From positions 1 through 24,235 of the forward strand of contig DBWJ01000028.1 in the NCBI GenBank assembly GCA_002308955.1: DNA of 24,235 nt. The letters are read 5' to 3'. The first letter of the stretch is position 1. Each line of letters starts with the position of its first letter. A model generated the notes under the pieces. That model saw nothing but the letters and a program-made list of their open reading frames with translations. It was not told where the DNA came from and did no database searches. The translations under genes were made by a program, and so were the position numbers. Positions 18,542 to 24,235 of the stretch are shown in pieces. The DNA comes from Lachnoclostridium sp. UBA1241. GTDB taxonomy: Bacteria; Bacillota; Clostridia; Lachnospirales; Lachnospiraceae.

Positions 18542-20854
18542 ACGATTGTCTTCGCAATGATGGGATTCATGATTGCGATGGGTGCACTTCGCGCGCTTCC
18601 GGCCAAGGCAGGGGAAGCCGAAGAGGAAACGCTGGAATTTGACCTGCGGGACGGGTATCTGCGGCGGACGGATTCGTCGGGGTTTATTATGCAGACTATT
18701 CTGAATTCTTACCGTTGCAGCAGAGAGGATAATCTTTTGTATGACCTGGACGGGGATGGCACTGCTGATGTCAGAATATCCATATGGAACAAGGTATTTT
18801 ATGACGCTCATGAGGTTTTAACACCGGTTCCGGGAGGAAGTATTCTCGGAGATTATGTACTGAAGGCTACGCCGGAACGTCCACTTGAATATATGACTTA
18901 TGAGAACGGACCTGCCGTTACCCATACAGTTTCTTCCGTGGTGTTTCATTTCCCGGAGGAGCCTGTGAAGGCGGAGTATTCGCTTTCCGGAATGGGTGTA
19001 GCTTACTTTCGGAATTTTACGCGGGACGGTGAACGAATTACGAAAGCAGCGCCGGGAGAGATTATCTATCTGCTTGAAAACAAGAAAAACGGTCAATACC
19101 TGAAAGGATGGAAGACTGACAGTTTTCCAAAGGATGATTTGGTTTATATACATTCGAACTACTATGAAGACGGAACGAGAGCGGATGTTGCAATCGCCGT
19201 AAGGCAGTTTATCATGCCGGCGCATGATGTGACCATGACACCGGTTTATGAAAAGCAGCAGCCGTATACCATTCAAGTGGACGGACCGAATGTTATTATG
19301 GCCGGAGATACGGAATTAATCGCAGACGGTATCGATTGCTTTATCGCATCGCTATTTAATTGGGATACAAGCAATATAGATACATATACCTGGTACAATA
19401 TGTATACTTATTATGATTTGGACGGAGACGGAACGGATGATATCTGTCTCGGCCCATATAAAAGTGCTCACTCGTTATCGATATGTCTTTTCTCTGACCT
19501 GACATCCTATACGTTGACGGCACCGAACGACGGACCGTATTGGCCGGTTACGTTGACCTGGAAAGAGAATAATTATACGGTCGATCCTTCTTACATCTAT
19601 TATGGGTCATTTTCACCAAGGACCGGACAGAAACTGTATCGTTCATTGAAATCATATGAAGTGAATGGGAAAACCGGTTTCTTTGATCTGGATCAGGATG
19701 GGAGCGAAGATCTGTTTTTTGAAGGGATTCACTTTGAATATCTCTCAACCTGCAGTATTGAGAATTCCATTACCATTCCCGGAGTTACGGGGGGTATCAA
19801 CCATCCGGTGACATTTGTCGTGAAGGAAATCCCGGAGGAAAAGAGTTTTCACAGAGTAATAGTCATCAAGGAGAATGAGGGAGATTATTACTTCAATAAT
19901 TCCGATTGGCCGAGGATAAGTGATTGGTTTGAGGAAGGAACCGGAGTGTGCCTCTCTCCGGGAGAAGGATATGAGTTTAACAGTATCAGTATCAACGGGT
20001 CCAAAGTTTATCTGGATGATTATGCAAGGGCGTTTCAATATGAGTTTCAGGTGCTAAACCAAGACATGATTGTCCGCATTCTGTTCCAAACCGAGAACGG
20101 CGAGATACCTGGATGCCACAGAGTAAATGTCGATGGCGGCTTTGCTTATATTGAAACGGAAAACGGAGTGGAAGAACTGTTTACCGGTTCTTATGCCGAG
20201 ACGGGGAAAAAGATTGTAATATATCCTGAAACCCAATTTAACGGAATGGTTTTCGACTCTTGGATGGTTAACGGAGTAGATGAATATTCGATTGGGGAAG
20301 ATTCTGTCTTAAGATTTCAGATGCCGGATGAAGATGTTACCGTTAGGGGCCGTGCGAAGAAATCGGATGCTTGTATGACAATTGATCTTACGCGAGGTTC
20401 CTACATCCTTATTTCGACTTTGCTTGATGATGTCCTTTACTCTCTCAATTTGGACCGTCCGTGGACGTCTGAAGATTATGATTTAAACGGTGACGGCATA
20501 AAGGATATTCGCATAGATCCTGTAAATTCAAAGATATGGCCTTGTGAAGGGTATAGTTGCGGGGAAACCTATCAAATCTTTACTCATCGTGGACGCTTCA
20601 GTTCTGTCATATTTATTTTCCCGCCGGAAGAGAAGCCAATAGAGACTCCCGGGAACGGGGATGAGCCCGAGGAACAGAAAAACACACGCGAAGAGGATGG
20701 AGATTCTTTTAAGCTGCTTTATGTGCTTATTTCCGCAGAAGTGCTCTTGATTGCAGGACTGACGGGCTTGATTATATGGCGCCGGAAGAAAAAGAAGAAT
20801 CCGCCGACGAAGGGGGAAGTCGTCGATAATAAACCGGAAGAACCGCAGCAATAA
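18512..20854 (+). CDS. Repetitive surface protein, copy 5
   Basis: 780 residues; GGGAGAG precedes the ATG. The N terminus MKRRKKSVIV and the ALRALPAKA signal end closely match copy 3. Asp loops are DLDGDGTAD (78), DLDGDGTDD (302), DLDQDGSED (392) and DLNGDGIKD (657). InlB-like repeats lie at about 156-247, 447-526 and 535-614, with QFIMPAHDV and FQMPDEDV ends. The last unit keeps YSCG but its GPYYPI box is altered to RFSSVIFIF. The end is SFKLLYVLI, a TM helix (about 735-756) and WRRKKKK. It is bracketed by the two copies of the 81-bp repeat, so it looks like the product of a whole-gene tandem duplication or of homologous exchange. Function is unknown; exposure on the cell surface is inferred from signal and anchor. 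Confidence 0.88.
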   Translation: MKRRKKSVIVTIVFAMMGFMIAMGALRALPAKAGEAEEETLEFDLRDGYLRRTDSSGFIMQTILNSYRCSREDNLLYDLDGDGTADVRISIWNKVFYDAHEVLTPVPGGSILGDYVLKATPERPLEYMTYENGPAVTHTVSSVVFHFPEEPVKAEYSLSGMGVAYFRNFTRDGERITKAAPGEIIYLLENKKNGQYLKGWKTDSFPKDDLVYIHSNYYEDGTRADVAIAVRQFIMPAHDVTMTPVYEKQQPYTIQVDGPNVIMAGDTELIADGIDCFIASLFNWDTSNIDTYTWYNMYTYYDLDGDGTDDICLGPYKSAHSLSICLFSDLTSYTLTAPNDGPYWPVTLTWKENNYTVDPSYIYYGSFSPRTGQKLYRSLKSYEVNGKTGFFDLDQDGSEDLFFEGIHFEYLSTCSIENSITIPGVTGGINHPVTFVVKEIPEEKSFHRVIVIKENEGDYYFNNSDWPRISDWFEEGTGVCLSPGEGYEFNSISINGSKVYLDDYARAFQYEFQVLNQDMIVRILFQTENGEIPGCHRVNVDGGFAYIETENGVEELFTGSYAETGKKIVIYPETQFNGMVFDSWMVNGVDEYSIGEDSVLRFQMPDEDVTVRGRAKKSDACMTIDLTRGSYILISTLLDDVLYSLNLDRPWTSEDYDLNGDGIKDIRIDPVNSKIWPCEGYSCGETYQIFTHRGRFSSVIFIFPPEEKPIETPGNGDEPEEQKNTREEDGDSFKLLYVLISAEVLLIAGLTGLIIWRRKKKKNPPTKGEVVDNKPEEPQQ

Positions 20855-20911
20855 TCTGCGGTAAATGGGAGAGATTACAACATGAAGAGAAGAAAGAAAA
20901 GCGTGATTGTA
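20831..20911 (+). repeat. 81-bp direct repeat, right copy
   Basis: Partner of 18461-18541, with two mismatches. It covers the last codons of copy 5, the spacer, and the first ten codons of the remnant. Homology to the left copy stops abruptly after the codon for Val10, which marks the deletion joint in the remnant. Confidence 0.95.
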
Positions 20912-21376
20912 TCATACTCCGATGAGTTAATCACCTGCATTCGTGACGCACTTGGCTTTGCCCCGAAAGATAACTAGACCACTGCGTTTGATTTGGATGG
21001 CGACGGAACCATTGATATCACGATGAATACTATAACCAGGGAACTCTGGGTATCAAGCGAATACAGCTGCGGTGAATCTTACACGCTCGAGGGCGCTACG
21101 AGGGGGCCTTACTATCCGATAACATTTGTCTATAAGCCTAAGAAAGAAGAGACGGAGGTGACAGTGACGCCGACACCGACCGTGGAACCGGGTGATAATC
21201 CGAACGGAGAACCGAGTGAAACCGGCGAAAAGCCGGCTGACACCGCCGAGAAGAAGGACGACAGTTCCTTCCATCCGCTCTATATCATCATACCTGCATC
21301 AATCATTATTTTTGCTGCGGCGACAGCAGCGTTAATGATAAAAAGAAAACGGGATAAAAGGGAGAAATTACTATGA
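20882..21376 (+). pseudogene. Internally deleted remnant of a repetitive surface protein
   Basis: A good ribosome binding site and ATG 20882 encode MKRRKKSVIV, as in copy 5. The frame then jumps to material from a last module (SDELITCIRDALGF), meets an amber stop at 20975-20977, and continues in the same frame. The rest contains the Asp loop DLDGDGTID, YSCG, GPYYPITFVY, a TPTPT linker, SSFHPLYIIIP, a TM helix and a basic tail, ending in TGA at 21374-21376. About two-thirds or more of a full-length gene is missing. The downstream frame could in principle restart at the TTG at 20993, but it would lack a signal peptide and has no ribosome binding site. The stop overlaps the start of copy 6. The segment from the stop codon onward may persist because it carries the ribosome binding site for copy 6. 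Confidence 0.9.
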
Positions 21377-23940
21377 GACTGAAAAGAATTATCACATTTG
21401 TCGTACTTGTATGCGCGCTTGCCGTGTGCGGCAGGACGGCGCGCGCGGAAGAGGGGGACAGGGTACTTGTCATTGATCTGACGAAGGGCTATTATGTATG
21501 CTCGAATATTGAAGCGGACGCGGACTATTCGTGGCCGATGGAAGAGTACCAGAGGGAAGTTTTCTACTCTCTCGACCATGCGGTGAATGGCGATACCGGT
21601 GCCGGAGTGGACCTTATTTATGATGCCGATGTCGATAAGGACGGCACGATTGATATCGTGGTGAATGCCTACGACTGGCCGGATTCGGAAGGAATGCCGG
21701 GAAGAGTCTTTATCATTCCCACGGCCGGCGGTAGCATTCGGGGGACCTATTCCTTGAAGGTCCCGCAGTCGACGGATGCATATTACGGTAACAAGTTCGA
21801 TACGATTCAGTTTGTCTTCCCCGATGAACCGATTCAGAAAGAATATAAAATCTCTGCGGAATCGGGAAAGGTTACGGATCAGAGCGGAAGAGAGATTACG
21901 ACGGCCGCGCCGGGATCCTGGATTCGGGTTAACGCGGTTCCGACGGAAGGGAAATACGTTGCCTTCTGGAAATCCGACCTGATCGGCGTGTTTGACACAT
22001 TCGACAGAGATTACTCTTATTGGTCGACTTGCGTCGCGATTTGTATGCCTGCTGCGGATGTATCGCTGTCCGCGCTGCTTCTGGAGCAGAAGCCGTTAAC
22101 GTTTGACCTGACGGAAGGGTTTTGCAGAATTAAAGAAGGCTATAATGATGCAGGACTTTATGACCTCTGGATCGGAGGAAGACTCGGAGTCATAGAGTCC
22201 GGAACCAAGCTGGATATCGACGGGGACGGTACCGAGGATGTTATCTGTTATGTCATTCATGGCGGCGAAATCTACGGGGCCTGCGTTGATGAGGATTTGC
22301 CCGCCCGGACCTTTTTTATTCCGCTCCCGACCGCAAGTATTCACGGAACCTATACTACCAAGGGAACAAGCACATCGGCTTTCTGGCCGTATACGTTCAC
22401 ATTTCCCGCAGGGACGGTGAAGAATTCCTATAAGATCACCGTGGAGGGCGGACATGCGGAGAACGAGGCCGGCCGCACCATTACGGAGGCCGCTCCCGGA
22501 GAGAAGATTCGGATTGTCTGTGACAAGAAGACGGGAAGCAGTACGTTTCCTGACTTTAAAGCTTCTCCCGCGTATGAAGACCTTGAGCCTGCTTACCGCG
22601 GAACGGAAAGATGCGCCCGGGAAGAAGTCATGATGCCTGCGTGCGATATAACGTATACCGAGGTGGGAATCCCCGAAGAGGGCGGTACCTACGTCATGCA
22701 GTTCGAAATGATTCAGGGCGGCCGGTACGAGCACAAGATATCCGAAGAGGAGAGAGCCATCTGGAGCGATGAATCTCCGATCCGAATCATGCCGTTCTAC
22801 AAGGAATACGAGTTATTTGACATTGTAGTGGAATCCGACAGAGTTCTTCTCGAGAGTTTCAGTGAAGTACGTTATGAAGGACCGAAACCTGCGCAGCTTT
22901 ACTTTTTAGAGCCGGTGGTTATCGGGAACAAAACCTACGATGCTTTCGAAGTACAGTTCGGGACCCCTGTCGTATTCTATCCGATTAATTCCGATGTCTG
23001 TAATGTCTATACCAGCTTCGGCTGTGAACCGCTGAAAGGCGCTTATGAGGGACAGGAACTTTTGGTCTTTCCGAAAGACGATTCGTTTCAGCTTTACGCC
23101 CCCGACGTGCGCATGGACGAATTCTGGGGAACCAGCGGCCCCTATTATCATTTTCTGATGCCGGCGCATGAGGTAACGATTCAGTCCGTAAGTGATAAGT
23201 ACCGGATTACGGTAGTAAACGGAGAAGCCGGTTATCAGTTCTATGAACCGATCGTGGCAGCCTATCCGGGAGAGTGGATAATCGTATATCCGCCGTACGC
23301 ACCGCGGGAAGACGGCTATTACTATACCGGTATGTGGGAAAGCAATGATGTTCGGGTCGACGACTATAAAGAAGGCGCAGCGAGCTTCATTATGCCGGAC
23401 CATGATGTTACCGTTACCGCGGAGATTAAGAAGCAGGAGCCGGTTACGGTAGATCTTCGGACCGGTTCGGCGCAGGTGGAATGGGAGGTATGTTCCTGCC
23501 TGTTGGAGGCTTCCGGCGATCAGAGAAACGGTGTCTTCATCGATCTGAACGGAGACCGGACCGACGACATTATCATCGATTGGAACACTTGCACGATCAA
23601 AACGCTTGAGGCTTACAGCTGCGGGGAAAAACTGGAGCTTACCGGCAGAACCATGGGAATGTATTACCCGGTAACGGTGCTCTATGATCCGGAAACGGCG
23701 AACAAAGCTGCCGAGATTACTCCGGACGATAAGCAGACTTCTGATCCGGATGAGGATCCCGAAAAGGACAAAGATAAAGCTTCTGATTCGGCAAATGATA
23801 AGGAGGAGGCAGATTCGAAGAAGAATAAGGAGAAGGACAGTGACGGTTTCAACCTTCTCTATGTCATCATTCCGGCTGTTGTGGTGCTCTTAGGAGGCGG
23901 CGCCACTTGGTTTGTTTTGAAGAAAAAGAAGGCAAAATAA
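21373..23940 (+). CDS. Repetitive surface protein, copy 6 (divergent)
   Basis: 855 residues; AAAGGGAG precedes ATG 21373, which overlaps the remnant's TGA. A signal peptide ends RTARA (about 25). The mature protein opens with VLVIDLTKGYY. Asp loops are DVDKDGTID (86), DIDGDGTED (281) and a degraded DLNGDRTDD (724). Between residues about 433 and 530 the expected Asp loop is absent and replaced by unrelated-looking sequence (FDIVVESDRVLLESF). InlB-like repeats lie at about 157-236, 352-431, about 535-606 (weak) and 610-686. The last unit keeps a Cys pair (CSC and YSCG). The linker is Asp/Lys/Glu-rich rather than Thr/Pro-rich (about 777-825). GFNLLYVIIP, a TM helix (about 830-849) and KKKKAK end the protein. 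It is the last gene of the series. I see no terminator before the next promoter. Confidence 0.87.
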   Translation: MRLKRIITFVVLVCALAVCGRTARAEEGDRVLVIDLTKGYYVCSNIEADADYSWPMEEYQREVFYSLDHAVNGDTGAGVDLIYDADVDKDGTIDIVVNAYDWPDSEGMPGRVFIIPTAGGSIRGTYSLKVPQSTDAYYGNKFDTIQFVFPDEPIQKEYKISAESGKVTDQSGREITTAAPGSWIRVNAVPTEGKYVAFWKSDLIGVFDTFDRDYSYWSTCVAICMPAADVSLSALLLEQKPLTFDLTEGFCRIKEGYNDAGLYDLWIGGRLGVIESGTKLDIDGDGTEDVICYVIHGGEIYGACVDEDLPARTFFIPLPTASIHGTYTTKGTSTSAFWPYTFTFPAGTVKNSYKITVEGGHAENEAGRTITEAAPGEKIRIVCDKKTGSSTFPDFKASPAYEDLEPAYRGTERCAREEVMMPACDITYTEVGIPEEGGTYVMQFEMIQGGRYEHKISEEERAIWSDESPIRIMPFYKEYELFDIVVESDRVLLESFSEVRYEGPKPAQLYFLEPVVIGNKTYDAFEVQFGTPVVFYPINSDVCNVYTSFGCEPLKGAYEGQELLVFPKDDSFQLYAPDVRMDEFWGTSGPYYHFLMPAHEVTIQSVSDKYRITVVNGEAGYQFYEPIVAAYPGEWIIVYPPYAPREDGYYYTGMWESNDVRVDDYKEGAASFIMPDHDVTVTAEIKKQEPVTVDLRTGSAQVEWEVCSCLLEASGDQRNGVFIDLNGDRTDDIIIDWNTCTIKTLEAYSCGEKLELTGRTMGMYYPVTVLYDPETANKAAEITPDDKQTSDPDEDPEKDKDKASDSANDKEEADSKKNKEKDSDGFNLLYVIIPAVVVLLGGGATWFVLKKKKAK

Positions 23941-23944
23941 TACA

Positions 23945-23973
23945 TTGTCACATGCTGCGCGACAGAGTATGAT
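23945..23973 (+). promoter_or_regulatory. Promoter of the GH51 gene
   Basis: TTGTCA (23945-23950) and TATGAT (23968-23973) are separated by exactly 17 bases, predicting a start near 23980 and a leader of about 30 bases. It begins only five bases after the stop of copy 6. Confidence 0.8.
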
Positions 23974-24008
23974 AGAAGCATCCAACACGTAATAAGGAGG
24001 ACAGTCCT

Positions 24009-24235
24009 TTGATTTCAAAAAAGCTGAACATTAAGACGTCCGAAAAGGGCGCGACGATTAAGAAAGAGATCTACGGGCATTTTTCGGAGCATCTCGGAAG
24101 ATGTATCTACAACGGCATCTATGTCGGTGAGGATTCCGATATTCCGAACACCCGCGGTATGCGGAACGACGTTGTGGAGGCCCTTAAGGATATGGGTATT
24201 CCCGTACTCCGCTGGCCGGGCGGCTGCTTCGCCGA
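24009..24235 (+). CDS. Alpha-L-arabinofuranosidase, GH51 family (5' part only)
   Basis: The frame starts at TTG 24009, with AAGGAGG at 23994-24000 (eight-base spacing), and runs off the window after 75 complete codons. The readable N terminus includes IKKEIYGHFSEHLGR, YNGIYVGEDS, NTRGMRNDVVEAL and VLRWPGGCFAD. These match the start of GH51 arabinofuranosidases (abfA-type), whose first strand has YGHFxEHLGR and whose second has LRWPGG. The enzyme releases terminal arabinose from arabinan or arabinoxylan fragments. No signal peptide is present, so it is cytoplasmic and would act on imported oligosaccharides. The acid/base and nucleophile Glu residues lie beyond the window. It has its own promoter and is probably independent of the surface-protein series. 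Confidence 0.92.
   Translation, partial: MISKKLNIKTSEKGATIKKEIYGHFSEHLGRCIYNGIYVGEDSDIPNTRGMRNDVVEALKDMGIPVLRWPGGCFA

Noticed and set aside
20975..20977. Amber codon in the remnant as a possible pyrrolysine site
   Set aside because: The gene also has a large internal deletion, no Pyl machinery is visible, and the protein is not of a kind known to use pyrrolysine. A plain nonsense mutation is simpler.
11270..23940. Direct repeats as a CRISPR array or IS element
   Set aside because: The repeats are coding, long-spaced and follow gene boundaries. There are no terminal inverted repeats, no transposase and no short regular spacers.
23941..23965. Terminator after copy 6
   Set aside because: Only a three-base GTC/GAC pairing is visible and there is no T run; the segment is better explained as the GH51 promoter.

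Overview
The window looks like the chromosome of a Gram-positive Clostridia member, most likely Lachnospiraceae. This is an inference from several things: strong AGGAGG-type ribosome binding sites, occasional TTG starts, tRNA genes without an encoded CCA, GYKDS-type TPR repeats, a Lachnospiraceae-style citrate synthase, a GH51 arabinofuranosidase, and medium GC. No mobile element, CRISPR array or phage gene was found.

Layout. (1) 1-57: the 3' end of a tRNA and its terminator. (2) 84-7024: a plus-strand cluster with a SNF2-family helicase, a lipoprotein serine protease carrying InlB-type B-repeats (4-bp overlap with the helicase), and a 1056-residue repetitive surface protein (copy 1). It ends at a bidirectional hairpin shared with a convergent tRNA-Leu(UAG). 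(3) 7253-7426: a divergent promoter region for tRNA-Leu (minus) and the next transcript (plus), with two AGCGCT-centred palindromes. (4) 7427-23940: a tightly packed plus-strand series with no terminator that I can see. It holds citrate synthase, an SRPBCC-TM-TPR membrane protein, a small lipoprotein, then five intact large surface proteins (copies 2-6) and one internally deleted remnant between copies 5 and 6. (5) 23945-24235: a clear promoter and the start of a GH51 alpha-L-arabinofuranosidase running off the window.

The striking content is the surface-protein family. Six intact paralogues (769-1056 residues) and one remnant share a signal peptide or N-terminal hydrophobic segment and a string of composite units. 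Each unit joins a beta-rich InlB-like repeat (ending in F-x-MP-x-x-D-V/I) to a segment with a Ca2+-loop-like DxDGDGxxD motif. The proteins then end in a low-complexity linker, a conserved juxtamembrane aromatic motif, one TM helix and a basic cytoplasmic tail. None has LPXTG. The cluster has clear marks of recombination: a near-identical 81-bp direct repeat brackets copy 5, a divergent version of the same leader precedes copy 3, and the remnant carries a signal-peptide start joined to a last module.

How the genes might work together is inference. The membrane-anchored proteins would present long, possibly calcium-stabilised rods outside the cell. The lipoprotein protease and the TPR membrane protein could act in their folding, trimming or assembly. 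The roles of the helicase and citrate synthase in these transcripts may be only positional.
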